Positions 12,076-24,890 of a stretch of 64,000 nt of DNA are shown in pieces. The notes under the pieces are model-generated. The model was not told where the DNA came from. It worked only from the letters and a program-made list of their open reading frames with translations, and did not search any database. The DNA is taken from the NCBI GenBank assembly GCA_964247055.1, contig OZ176052.1, positions 11,532,001 through 11,596,000 on the forward strand. The letters are read 5' to 3'. The translations under genes and the position numbers were made by a program. The stretch is from Paragordius varius. Lineage: Eukaryota > Nematomorpha. The stretch's first letter is position 1. Every line of letters starts with the position of its first letter.

Positions 12076-13019
12076 AATAATCAGGTAATTGATAATAGTT
12101 AGATTAAAAAAAATATATATATAACATAATTTTTATTTGTCTGTTGTATCAAGGTTTTATAAAAAATCAAAACTAAAAATACGGAGAATAAGTCTGAGTT
12201 GAAGATTTTTTTATTTTTCATATTCGGAAAAAATTCATGTGGCTAAAAGAATAAAAAAACGCATTTTTTAATTTGTCCTAAACTACCAAAAAAGTGTTAA
12301 AAATTTTATTTCCGTTCCGTTTTAAAAATCAATAAACAACTTATTATTTAATAATTACTAAATATATTTATTTTCCATTTTTTCGCGCTTTAAAGATATG
12401 AAATAATAACCCCAATTGAGCTACATTTGATATTTTTCCAAAATATATATTAATGACATTAAAATATACTTAAAAAATATATATTTATTTTACGTATTAT
12501 ACAATTCCACAAAAATATAACCTGATGAATTAATAGGAAAAAAGTATTCAGGTTATAATAAAATTTATCATATATATAAGTTTGTATTGCGTGATTCCTG
12601 CATTTTTGCCCTTACTTTAGGAGGACTAGCTTATTATAGAGGAGTAAAAATTGTGGCTTTTGGCACCATCTAAAAATTATTTTTAAAAAAAATGTTTTGT
12701 GTATATGTTATTTTTGATATAATTTATTGATATTTTTTGCGAAGCCTTTTTTATATAATTATATTTTAAAAATGAGTTTTACGATCCGATATGGAGCACA
12801 CAAAGCTATCTTTCTTAAATCACTCGTGAGGACTCAAAACAAAATTACCATGATAATCCCGATATACCATGAGAGATTTATTTCATAGGTTATATTTACC
12901 CCTCGATAGTGTTATCTTAGTTCATGAATAGATTAGAGCAATGTAACCAGATATTTTGAACTTGGGCAGAAAACATACTTTGCCTGTTTTAACACCATAG
13001 TGTGGTATACACAGTTTCA

Positions 13020-13800
13020 ACAACATATCCCGATGAAATATATATATTCTGATAGGAAAATATCAGGATTATCATTTTGGCTTTAACCTTTATGAGTTAT
13101 TAAAGTTAGTTATTTACACTTTTGTGGTAGGTGCTCCGTATAAAATTGCAAAAGGTGCGCAATTTTTTTAAATATATTTTTTGGTGAAAGCTATGCTTTA
13201 TTACAAAAAATATCACTAAATAACATAAACTACATATAAAATGCAAATATAAAAAATTTTAAATTTTTAGATGTGAGCTCTGATAGTCCCAAATTTTTTG
13301 GCCATTTTAAAATTATTCTCCTAAAATAAACGCATCCGACATTGTGCAATGATTTTAAATATATACTAAATTTTGATATCAACTAAATATCGTTTTTAAA
13401 AAATACACACTTTCAAAAATTTAATTTTTAGCAAATGTTGAAGCGTACTTCATGTTATTTGCATGATCGAGATATAAACGCTTCAGATGTTAAAACATCT
13501 GATATATATATATAATTCGATAATGCTAGTCCAAAATTTTGATTAAAATATTCGCTCGTTTTCAAATTTATGTTAAATAAAAATTGTGTTTTTTTACAAA
13601 ATTCACCAAATGCAAGCAAACAAACCTTTAAATTAAACTCTCAACCTATAGTAATGTTCAACATCATCGAATTATTTAGAAAAAAACATTTAAGCGTTAT
13701 AACGTTTCCATCATGCTTCAAAATCGTTAGAAGTACGCTTCAACAAAATATCTCAAATTTGTTTATGCAAAAAAATGAGAAAACTTATAAAAATTAAAGT
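13020..13800. repeat. R-family repeat arm
   Basis: Shares, in inverted orientation with 59400-60150, the words ATATCAGGATTATCAT, TTTACACTTTTGTGG, GTGCTCC, GGTGCGCAA, GAAGCGTACTTCATG and CATCATGCTTCAAAA. It also contains a short palindrome around 13030-13080. No coding function; the 75-residue frame 13570-13797 lies inside. Confidence 0.5.
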
Positions 13801-14046
13801 TTAAGAAAAAAATTAAATAATATCTAAGCTTCCACCTAATGAATACAGAAAACGTAAAAACTTTTAATTTTCTAATACGAAAAAAAGGTTAGAAACATGC
13901 CATATATAATAAATTTTATATAATATGTTACTGGATAAACAATTTTCTATATAATTTTTCGTGTGATAATTAACAAAAAATGAACTTTCTAAACTTGATC
14001 AAACATTTATTAAAATATCATAAATTAATTTTGTTAATTTTAAATT

Positions 14047-14175
14047 TTGAGGCACATCTTTTAGCGGAAGCCCTGAGTGAAAGAGCCATTAGCCTGAATC
14101 TTACGGTGTGGAGTCCGAGATTATTATTTCGCCACTGCGCGAAAGGCTGCAATCCTAAGTTTAATGTTTAATTCA
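14047..14175. other. GC-richer island of unknown nature
   Basis: About 120 bp with base composition near 45% GC inside flanks of about 20% GC. The plus strand is open over it (part of a 63-residue frame 13980-14171, with TVWSPRLLFRHCAKGC). The minus strand can form a hairpin TTTCGC-GCAGTG-GCGAAA near 14130-14150. It could be an exon or a structured RNA. I do not recognise either. Confidence 0.3.
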
Positions 14176-15468
14176 AGCAGAAAATAAAATATTAACCAAT
14201 TAAAAATAGACCACGGCAAAATAAACCATCTCTTTACAAATTATGGGGTTATTTTTACTGAGGGTACTATATTCTATTCTAAAATAATTTTTTTGAATAA
14301 ATAAAAGGTAATTAATATATATATATTTATAAAATTAATTTTCTTAATTTCAAAAAGCAGTACAAAAGTGGGTGCAGTACTGGCGCAGTTTTTTTCTGAA
14401 AACCTAGTACTGTACTGGGAAAAACAGCCTATCTGGTCACATTAGATTAGAGTCGTTTTGAGTTAGTAATCAAAATGATTGATGAAGTGAAGATAATGCA
14501 TGTATTTTACTCCTCGCCAAGATGGAGAGTTTTTTTCATGATCGAGTAGCATTGAAGCCCATGTAGTATAGAAAGTTAACAACGTTCATGCCGTGTTTTT
14601 GATGAGAAAATAAATGTTCAATATTTTAGCACTTATTGCATTTTGTTTTTTCCCAGTTCGTAAAATACTATTGTTATAATTAAATTGATCTAAACCCTCT
14701 TTTATTTATTATTTAAGCCCTGAATACAGATTGAAGCATTGATATTATATATGGGTATCCAAAATTCTCTATGTTATTACAATCTCAAGAATTATTTTAA
14801 TGTTCTTATCATAATATGCATTTATTTGTATCTCGTATAATGGCGGCAAATATGAGAATAATTTTGACAATTATCTTTTAAAACATTCATTTGTATCATA
14901 AGCCTAGAAATCTAAACATTTGAACCTTGTTCCTCTAAAAATACTTTTTTTAATATATGAGTTTAAATGGCTCTAGGGACTTAACTTCTTCACAAGAATA
15001 TTAAGTGCAGATGAAATATATTAAAATTATATCTCAAAATGCATTCAGCGTCAATATTTTGTTTAAAATAAAAATGTGCATTCATATATCTTAGTTTAAG
15101 CGCTCCTAACGCTCACACCTTTAGGATGTAATAATATAGATTTGACAAATCCTCATTCCAAACTTTTGCGGTCATTAATATCTAGATTTTTAACTGAATC
15201 ACTAAAAATTTTACTTATGTTATAAATTATTGCCTATTATATTTTGAATAATTTACCATTTCATCTAATAGGGTAAAATGACACCCAAATATGTTCTTAT
15301 ATTAAATTTTGATTCTACCTGTAAAAATAATTAAAAAATTATTAAGGCCAAATATGTAGTATATGGAACAATAACAGTTTTAAATTATAAATGAAATTTT
15401 TGGAGCATTGCTATTCATAACAGGTAATATGCATATGTTTATGTAATTTATCCATATGTTCATACTAT
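14176..15468. other. AT-rich intergenic DNA
   Basis: No supported gene. A short stretch near 14355-14430 repeats AGTACTG-type words. The rest is low-complexity AT-rich sequence leading into the second CYSTM-like gene. Confidence 0.4.
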
Positions 15469-15951
15469 ATGTATAACCAGCCTGGCCAATACTACCCTCC
15501 CCCTTACAGTAAATTGCAAAATTTTTATTTTATACTTAAGATTATGGACGTGGTCCACCAGGACCTTATATGAACCCTTATCCTGGACCTCAACCCTATT
15601 GTCAACCACAACCTGTTTACAGGTATGTCAAAATGTTCTCGTTTTATTTTCGATTATAATAAAAAAATATAAAAGATATAGACTTAAATTTAAGTTTTAC
15701 CTCAATTTTGCAGTTTTTTTTCCGGTTAAAAACTTAACGATCGATATTGTGTATTAACTAACTAATCTTACTCCTCATTATACAGACCTTGGTGGAAAGA
15801 TTGTTGGCTTTACACATTTTGTGCCACGTGCCTTTGTTGCTGGTGTTGTGGAGATGCCCCGTGTTGTGGATGTTGTGATCCCACATGTTGCGATCCAGCC
15901 TGCTGTAATCCGGATTTATGTTGTGATCCCGGATGCAGTGATTGCTGTTAA
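15469..15951 (+). CDS. CYSTM-like protein with expanded Cys-Cys tail, gene 2
   Basis: Three exons join in phase: 15469-15508, 15541-15622 and 15786-15951, giving 95 residues. The head is MYNQPGQYYPPPY followed by a Gly/Pro/Tyr-rich stretch. The tail contains DCWLYTFCATCLCCWCC and then a run of Cys pairs spaced by acidic residues and proline (CCGCCDPTCCDPACC), ending CSDCC. The CWLYT-CATCLCC core is shared with the gene at 7240-8424, so the two are tandem paralogues about 7 kb apart. Intron 1 is only 32 nt (15509-15540). The upstream start is the weakest point, and a further 5' exon is possible. The extra Cys-pair block, unlike gene 1, could bind metal or be heavily lipidated; this is inference. 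Confidence 0.7.
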
Positions 15952-17205
15952 AAACACAAATCATTCTAAATATACGGTAAAAATTTAAATTTTATAAAAG
16001 ACAAAAAGTAATTATAATGAAAACAATTTTGTAAATTCCCGATTTTTTATATTTAGCCAGACAAAATTAATATAAAAAAGCCAAACTTTTGGAGTATATA
16101 GCGTTTATGATTATAATTGTGAAATATAAAATTGGTTATAAAATAATCATGTTTCTTGTTGTTAAGTAGCCCAAAATGATAGATAAGATTTTAAAAAATA
16201 AGATAATCATACTTATACTGATTCATTAACTTGTGTTATTTTGTTCCAATTTAATTTTATTTTTTACATATCTTTAATAAAGAACTCAAATCAAAATATT
16301 GCAACCACATAACAAGTATTTATTGTCCCGAAACGAACACACTCATATATATATACTAATATTTAATTTTTCCCATTTTTAGTATTTGAAAATTAAATTT
16401 TTATAATTATATTTGCTTATTGTCACACAAAACCCGTTCAAAAATTCTCATTTATTTATTTGATTATTATGCAAAACTATGTGTGCCTTTAAAGACAAAA
16501 AATTGTTGTCAAATCTATTCTACTACGCACGGAAATATATATATATACATATATATATTTATTTTTATTGATAAATAAAAAGTATATTTTTATATATTTG
16601 CACATATATGTGACTCATAACATAAATAAAAGTATATTATTTTTAAAATATAAACAGTTGATTCAAGGTTAATATTTGTATGAATTATTAATTATATATA
16701 TGGTGTATTACAAATATAGTTTACCGGATCTATTAAGTTTCTTTGCAAAAAGTTTTTTGTCTTATAGTATAAATGTGTGGTTATATATAAAAAATGTAAT
16801 TAATATTAGTTTTAAATTTTAGTTAATTTGTTTATTTTTCATTTTATATTCATTTTAGGTAAAAACAAATAAAATTTAATTTTCAGTTATAACGGCAAAG
16901 TTTTTTGTAATCAGATCGTTGTGATAGAGAGGTTTAAACTATATCCGGAGTCATGGCAAAATTAAGAATGACCAGCCGACTTCTTAACGCAATTTAACCC
17001 TATTTTGACATAAAATTTTATGGGGAACTGGAAGTTTTTCTAATATAGTTAAAAAATAGGAGATATAAAAATAGACACTTCATTACCTTTTGAGGTGGTT
17101 TTCTATCCCCGTTAATTTACGATTCGAGCGAAAATCTAATTTGCCCAAATATAAAATATAGCCTTATAGGCGCATTATGCAAAAAAAATATTTTTAGGGT
17201 GTTAG
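15952..17205. other. AT-rich intergenic DNA before the duplication
   Basis: Probable 3' region of the preceding gene, then AT-rich DNA with short TA runs (16535-16560). At 17080-17100 the phrase CACTTCATTACCTTTTGAGG resembles an M1 MITE end. No gene seen. Confidence 0.4.
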
Positions 17206-18224
17206 TTTGTAAAAAATCATCTCAAACTCTCCAATTCGGATTTTTCTAAATTACCTTATTTGCTAAAATAATATAGCTAACTCAAAATTCAAAATTATTT
17301 TCTCAGAAAACATTAATATTAATAGATCAGTCGTTGTTTTAGTTGGATTCAAAAAAATTTTTATAAAAATATTTACCATAATAAGTGCAAAATCGCTTTT
17401 TTTATAATTGAGCGAATTCCGCAATCATGCAAATATCAGACAATAGTTTTTTTGCCACCACCAATCCAAATATCTTGCAAACCACAAGGCTTATTTTCAT
17501 ATTCATCTGCGCTGCCGAAATATATGAAAGACTTTGCCATATTTTTTAATTTTGAAAATATTTGGGTTTTATATTAAATAAGGGCGGAAATATTTTGAAA
17601 TTTTATCCCAAAAATCATAAAACAACAGGTATTAAATATTTTCATACTATCCGGCCCCTGTCATATGTCGTTGGCACTTAATCGACAATGTAATCAATAA
17701 TTCAGTATATTTTTTCTGCAATAAACAGAAAAGGGTTCAGTCAAATGATTTTTATGTTTGAACTCGTTAATTGTTCGGTCATACCATATTTAATCAAAAA
17801 AAGGTCTTGATTAAATTTTTGCTTTACAATGGCCTATAAGTGATTTATTGAATATATGTGGTATCAGCTTTGCTATAAATGCTTAGCAACGTTATCTTTA
17901 TTTTTATATAGAGGAGATAACATGGGAAAATGCCGTACCCATGGAAAAGCACTCAACTAACTTTTTTTTATACATAAAATTCATAAAACCATATTGGGTT
18001 TTATATAGATTAAACATTGCTTTAAAGCTACCATGTTATTAAATGATATGGTCTATTTTCAGTGTGTAGAGCCCTAACCAACACTTTTTACCTTTTAACC
18101 CCTTATTAAATATTTATGGTCTCATAGCGCTGAAAGTTTTTGGCTTTATACTGGAATAACCTAATTGATTTTATATATTTTTGGAACTTGGGCGAAATTT
18201 GTTATTTTATTTTACGGAATCATT

Positions 18225-18345
18225 TTAGGGGGAAACGGATTTTAAGGGTAATTTGAATACGACTATGTTCGGCGCAATCAAACATAAAATGAATATTATT
18301 AAATTTGAGTGATGTTATACGTTTTCCGGAAAATTGACTTAAATT
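18225..18345. repeat. Helitron-family remnant older than the duplication
   Basis: GACTATGTTCGGCGCAATCA and TTTTCCGGAAAATTGACTT occur in the same order and spacing as inside the Helitrons (26945-27020, 32080-32165, 32560-32640). The same remnant is in copy B at about 31618-31745. Its presence in both copies dates it before the duplication. Confidence 0.6.
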
Positions 18346-19257
18346 TAACATTCTATATTTTAAAATATGTATATTTATTTTATTTTTCTTACTTTATAGG
18401 GTATCGACAATATTTGGATTACTAGTCTTCTATAATATATTATTTTAAGAGTTTGAAGAGAAAATGGTGCTTAAAACATAAGATCAATCACAAGCACTGT
18501 GCGATTTAATACTGTAAAAAATCTACTATCACCCTTTCATCTTAATTAATGTCAGCTTTAAAGCAATTATTTGTAAAGTTATGAGATCACTGGACTATAA
18601 TAGAGATAAAAATTGATTCCTTATAAGGCCTTAAGGTTTGGCCCTATCCCAAAAATAAGTTAAAATCGTTATTAAAAATTTTGTTTTGTCGACAAAAATT
18701 CCCAAAATAGAATAATGAAATTGTGTTCCTAGTACATTATTTAGGTTGCAAAAATCGTGAATGCTTTTTTATTCCCTCAAGTTTTGACCCCGAAATACGC
18801 CCAATCGAGATTTTGTGCATCTTTCAGGAATGGAATCGATTAGTGTGTTTAAGTTTTTTTAATTTATTGCAGTGCAGTAAATTAGTGCTTTTCTATATAG
18901 AGTAAATACCCACTAACTATAAAGGCTATTAGAACCAACCTGATCGTATAATTTGTTCTGTGTATTTTGAAGAATTATATTTTATTCAAGAGCTATATTG
19001 TCAATTTTTTACAAACAACATGTTAGGATGTTAACTATCCTGGTTACTATCTACCCATATTGAACGTCAAGTTTAAACAAAGAGCTATTTTTTAATTCAT
19101 AAATAAGTTTGATTCTGATAAGTTTCATTTTTTCCATTTCTCGGAATTATTGAATGGGGTATCGTTTAAATCGAAGAATGAAACGAAACCAAAATGTTAA
19201 AACCAATATATATTGAATTGTGAGGCATAATATAATAATTAATTGCGCTCATTAAAT

Positions 19258-22200
19258 TTATTTATTATCACTATCAACAAAATGCTCATGGTCTGTTATT
19301 ACAGTGTTTGGGTGAAGTATTTTAGACTTGAGTACAGTGACGGTGTTAGGCAAGGATGACGCATATTGACTCTTTTTAAACATGAAAAACAGAACCAACA
19401 ATAGTAAAAATAATACAATAATTGTTATAGACAATATTTCGATAATGTGTTTCTGCATTTGTCGCTTCTTCTGACTAGAGGGGGATTTCATATGGCCAGC
19501 AAATTCGTCACACATTGGTTCCAACTTTTTCAACAAAGTTGATGTATCGGTTAACTGAACGTTTGACATATTTAATTTTGTGTTTGAACACGTACCAATA
19601 ATTTGTTTGGCTTGCGATCTGTCTTCGAAATCACCAAAATCGCCCTCGTCCTCCTCTTCAAGATCGGTTAAAGTGGTGGAAAAATCTTTCAAGGTATCGA
19701 AAGATTTCGCAAGTTCATAAACATCACAATCACATATTATAGGATTATCTAAAAAAATGTTTTGAATTGATTATCATTTATAATGATTAAATGTCCACAA
19801 AATTGTTAAATTTTAAAGTCATTCTCTGTTCTTTTGAATAAAGATAAAGCTAATTAACAAATTCCTTATATAATGTGGCAAACATATATGATATAATATA
19901 TTTTAAAGTATTAATATATATATATATATATATATATAAATTCCAATAAAATTCTAAAAGACGGCATATTTTTATTATCTATGATTGGCTAGTTAGGTTT
20001 GGGCCTGTTAAAAAACCGCCTGGCTTCTCAGTTCATGCAGTCATCGTTCGACTCAATCAAATAGTGTTACAAATTCAAAATGGTATTGTGCCTTCATAAA
20101 TAAAGTTATACAAAATCAATTATGTTTGTTTTTAATTGATAATAGCATTTTATTACCAAGTCTATTTAATTTTTTCTATTAAATTGTCAAGTAATGATAA
20201 ATACGTTTGAAATTTATGCAGTCACGAGTCCTCATAAATGTTTTCCAAGAACATTTATAATAAAAAAATATAAATATTTTTGTATAAAACATAATTTTAA
20301 GTTGGTCCGATGACAGTTCAAATTGGCCTTAAACAATTTAAGTTGGCCCATAATATTACAGGTTGGGCATTAACCATAATCTATTGCATGTATTTATCTA
20401 TTGGATCAATTTTAACTAACACTTTGATTTATGTATAATTTAGCGCCTTTCATTCAAAATTTTTATTATCAGCAATATATTTCTTTCTAATCATCACTAT
20501 ATATACTTATTTAAGATGTTAAATTGAGATAAATTAGTCATAAAACTTGTATATTTTTAACTTATGCATTAAAACCTAAACTAAATCAATTTAGTTTTTT
20601 ACTAAAAACATATTGTTATTGAATGAAAGAAGTTGAGCTTGACTGACGTGGATAATGCTAGGAAAGATGAATTACCCTGATTAATTGTTCATAATCATCG
20701 GCGAAATAAAAATGTTTAAGATTAATTTTAAATGTTCAAGTACTAAATTGTATGCTTAACCCTTAAATGTTCAGACCAATAAAATCAAGGGCCGACAAGA
20801 AATGTAAGGAACATTTTGAGAGATCTTATATGTTTATAGGCCAGTCTATAATATTTAAAGACCAATCTAAAACAAGGACCGACTTAAGGTGTAAATGGTT
20901 TGATTAATGTTTTGTGTAGCCGTTTATTAAGCATAAAAAAATATTGATAAATAAATAAATTAAATATCATACCTTTTAGATATATCATCCCTCTTTTCGG
21001 AAAATTAGATATCAATTCTGCCAAACCTTTAACATTACTAATTAAATTGTCATTTAACATGATTATGGATAGATTAGAAAATATAACAAAATGTTCAAAC
21101 GGAACACTTGTAAGCCTATTATGATCTAAATCTATTAGTTTTAGAGAATCCTTGAAAGTTAAATTGGGATCGATGATCAATGTGTGGATCATATTGTAGG
21201 ACAGCGATAAATATTGTAGTTTGGACGAAAAGTTAAGATGTGTAAAATCAACTTTTTCAATTTTATTTTTTAAAAATGACAGTTTTGTCAGGTTGGACAA
21301 GTTGTTGAGAAATGGTGGCAAATTCGTAAATTTATTTTGACTTAGATCTAAATTGTCCAAAGATCCAGAAAAATCTGCAAATACAGCAGGTGATATTTGC
21401 GAAAACAAATTATTCGTTATATAAAGACTTTTGATTCCATTACATCCGGCTAAGGGATTGATTTTAGTGAAAGCCATATTGTTTAGGTTATTATCAGAAA
21501 GATCGATCATTTCTAACGGGTTGTTAGGCGTCAGGTCTGTACTTTTCTCACCGTCACTGTCACAGAATGATGGGACTTGTTTTAAAAGATTGTGCCTCAA
21601 GCTGACAATCTTTAATCGTCTAAAATCTTTAAAAAAATCTGAAGTTATGGTCTCTATTTTACAATCATCCAATGTTAACACTTCAAGAGTGGTGAAATAT
21701 TTGTGAAATGGAAGAATTTCGGCATTCAAGCTTTTAAAGGGCATATCGTATAGATCTAATTTTCTTAGCTTAAAATTTGTAGATGATAGAAGGCTATGGC
21801 AAGTGCTGATATTTTTTTGTGACAAAACTAAATTTTTTAATTTTGGAAGGTAATCGAGGTCTTCAATACGCTCCAATCCCATGATTTTATTTGAGTGTAT
21901 AAAATTCATAGTTAAGTTAACCAAATTTTCCATGGATTCTAGGACGGTAAAATCAAAAAATGGCATTTGCTCTAAATGTATTCTCAATGCTTTGAGGTTT
22001 TTACATCGGCCAACTGCTTGAAAAAGATTCTGATAATCTTCTTCTCTATGGAAAATAGGTTTAAAAGCAAAATCCATCAATTTTATTACAGTAAGATCAT
22101 TTAATAAGGAATCTAAGGCCCTAGCTTCGAAATTATTTATGGTAGATGCGCGTAAATTTAATTCATTAATTTTGATTTGGGCAGCTATATGGTCAGGTAC

Positions 22201-22590
22201 CAAATTAGTTAAATGTTCTATCTTACATCCGTACAATGTCAACGATATAGGTGTGTTGGTGAAATTTAAATTAACTGTAAAAACTGTCAGAATGTCATGG
22301 ATGTCTCTTTCTTCCAAGTTCCCAGTAATCATTACATTATATTTATAATATTTGACATTTTCTTTGTCTTTTTTGTCCATATCATTTTGAGTCATTTTAT
22401 ATTGATTGTTTTTTCCTACCTTACAATCTGCAAATAAGTGACTAGGTAATTTTGGACAGATAGGTTTTATCGTTTTACTCTGCGCCGCCGAAATCTGTGT
22501 GTTGATTAATATACCGCTATGGATTATGAAGCCAATCCATATTGAAATAGAAATGCATGATAATTGATGCCAAATATTCATTAGGGTCAT
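19258..22590 (-). CDS. LRR transmembrane receptor-like protein, paralogue A
   Basis: Two exons join in phase: 20973-22590 and 19258-19748 (intron 1224 nt, GTATGA...TTTTAG), giving 702 residues. Residues 1-40 hold a hydrophobic signal or anchor (SIWIGFIIHSGILI), then an N-terminal Cys pair region (PICPKLPSHLFADC). Leucine-rich repeats follow to about residue 535 (for example LEMIDLSDNNLNN, LDNLDLSQNKFTNLPPF). Exon 2 opens with a typical LRRCT (NPIICDCDVYELAKS, with two later cysteines). After an acidic linker comes a transmembrane helix at about 641-663 (TIIVLFLLLLVLFFMF) and a tail of about 39 residues without a TIR or kinase domain. It is probably a cell-surface recognition or adhesion protein; the ligand is unknown. 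Paralogue B is at 41431-48164. Confidence 0.9.
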
Positions 22591-22972
22591 AATAAATTAG
22601 AATTATAATTAAATAAAAAAGAAAAGATAAATATTAACAAGTTACTATTTCCACCTAAGGGTATCTGATTTTTCCGAAAAAAATATATTTTATTTTATGC
22701 CCGTCATTGTATAATAATAATGTCTAAATTACGTTAGTAAAATATGAAAGCGTTTTAAAGTTAATTTTGTATGCAGGTAGATATTATGCGAAATGTTATG
22801 TGAACTATATGAATAATTTGAAAAAAAATATTCGATAAGTAATTATCATATTTGAATTGTCTGCGATAAAATATTCCGAAAAAATATTAAAACTATTTTA
22901 GATAAATTAGTATTTTTTTACGTTTTTAAATTTAGTTTATTTTTATGGAATTTATATAAAAAAATATTAATT

Positions 22973-23475
22973 AATACTTTACCTTTTGATGTAGTTTATA
23001 CAATAGAGTCATGTAAAATAGCATATAATAAAATATTTATATTGGCCAAATTTAAAAATCTCTTTAGCCTTTTAGCCCATGCATCAATTTTTTTTTAAAA
23101 ACTTAAAACTACAGGAAAATCTCCATCTCAAACTTTTTGGCCGCCATTTTTTCTTGGGTTAATCGCTAATACAACAGTCAAATGAGTATAAATTATTGTT
23201 CAAAAAATAATTTTTGAAAGCACGTACATTACATTTTACCAACAATTTTTGCTATTTGTTGTTTTTGATCAGCTGTTCAATTTAATCGTGATTTTGGAGC
23301 TATCTTAATTTGGGATTTTACAAGTACTGTAAAATAAGAGTTTTTTTATCTAATAGATCAAAGAGGCTTCGATAAATACAACTTTTAGATTAGTATATTT
23401 CCAAATTTAAGCTCTGGGGTGTAAAACTAACCCATATTGTTTTCAGCAAAAAAAGGTAAATCTGTTAAAATAGCT
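22973..23475. repeat. M1 MITE-like element (copy A)
   Basis: The left end reads AATACTTTACCTTTTGATGTAG. The right side has AAGCTCTGGGGTGTAAAACT and AAAAAGGTAAATC, an inverted version of the family's left end. It lies upstream of LRR paralogue A, and the same insertion sits upstream of paralogue B (48592-49098), so it predates the duplication. Confidence 0.55.
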
Positions 23476-24208
23476 TAGTTATTGTAAATGGATAAAAATG
23501 GCTTAAAAGATTGGATATTATTTCATTATTTTTATTTTTTGCATTTTTCTAACTGTTAATGATTTGGCCATGTTTCGGGAAAAATAAGCTAATTACCCCC
23601 TTATAAGAGATAGAAATCGAAAAATATTTTAAAATTTTATTGTGTCCGGTTTCATTGTTTTTTGGTAACTAGTTCTGTTTTCGGTCATTTTTAAAATCTT
23701 CCAAATAGCCTTATAATTTTAATAAAATATAAATTAATAGATAAAAATATAAAAATGTAACCTATTATTTAGCAAAAAATTTATGTGTTTCCATTCTCTC
23801 AATAATTTAACAATTAAAGTTTACAATTAGAAAATTTGAAAGAGCTATGTTTTTAACCGCCGTTCCAGTTCTGCAAACGACTACAAAGCTATGGATTGGG
23901 CCCTCATCCTTGCCTTTTATTATTGTTGTGAGTGCATTTTGGGCTTTATAAAATATTAAACGATTTTTAATATAATAATTAGGTAATTGAATGACGTTAG
24001 TCGTCCTTTTCCAAGGTATGAACTTATTTGTTACAAATTACGATTAAAACCTTTATACCCCATACATTTTGATGAGTTGATTTGTTTAAAACAATGACAT
24101 TTATGTTGCATTTTACAGAGCACACGAAAAATACTCCACTAGATTCCTATAAATAAATGTATCTGGATTCCCAATGGTCCTTTTGGTTTTGCTTATGAAT
24201 ATTTAAAA

Positions 24209-24477
24209 TAGGGGTGGCCAAATACGGCCCGGGAAAAATATGGAATCCATTATTTGTATAAACTACTCATAAAATCTTGGCAAAATTGATAGTTCTTAAA
24301 CATTTTTTTCCAAATAAGTATCCAAATAGCAAGAATGAATAAATTGTTGCACATTCAGTTTTTATTCAGTCTTATGATTGACTAATAAATTATTAGAATA
24401 TATATTCCAAATGTGGCCCGCCGAAATTGTTGAGGTAAAAATGCGGCCCGTGAAGCCATTTGTGTTGGACATCCCTG
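24209..24477. mobile_element. hAT-type MITE in duplication copy A
   Basis: Ends TAGGGGTGGCCAAATACGGC and TGTGTTGGACATCCCTG are inverted relatives of the MITE at 690-975. The insertion is absent from the matching place in copy B (about 53660). The expected 8-bp flanks (ATTTAAAA and TTTTACAA) no longer match, and the first base of the TIR is T instead of C, so it is older or eroded. Confidence 0.6.
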
Positions 24478-24890
24478 TTTTACAATCTTAAAACTTTTGT
24501 GGTTATTGCTAAATATGAAAAATCGCAAATTAGTGATTATGCTAAAAAATTTTCCAACCTTTCAAAAATATGATTAAAGTATATTGGCAACTACATTTTA
24601 TTAAAACTGAAACAATGTAATTTTAGATGTGGGCCTCAAAAGTAACATTTGCCCTCTAATGGGTTACTTTTATAATAAACATTTAAATGCCGAAATTCGC
24701 GATAAAATTTGTAGATATGAAATTTAAAAAATTAATGATAAATATGCATATGTACAGCGCTTTTCATTGTACATAATATTTTGGTGGAATATAAATGATA
24801 TTGTTTTTTGATCTGCTTAGCCATCCATCCCCAAATTTTCTGTTAATCGCGTTTTTGCACTATGTACGGAAGTATAAAATATTATATATA

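Noticed and set aside
14047-14175. possible U4 snRNA on the minus strand
   Set aside because: It shares AGC, TTT and GCGCAGTGGC with the U4 5' end, but the following U6-pairing and stem-loop sequence does not match, and no Sm site was found in the right place.
15758-15964. 68-residue minus-strand frame
   Set aside because: It is antisense to the Cys-rich exon of the second CYSTM-like gene, whose plus-strand translation matches its paralogue.
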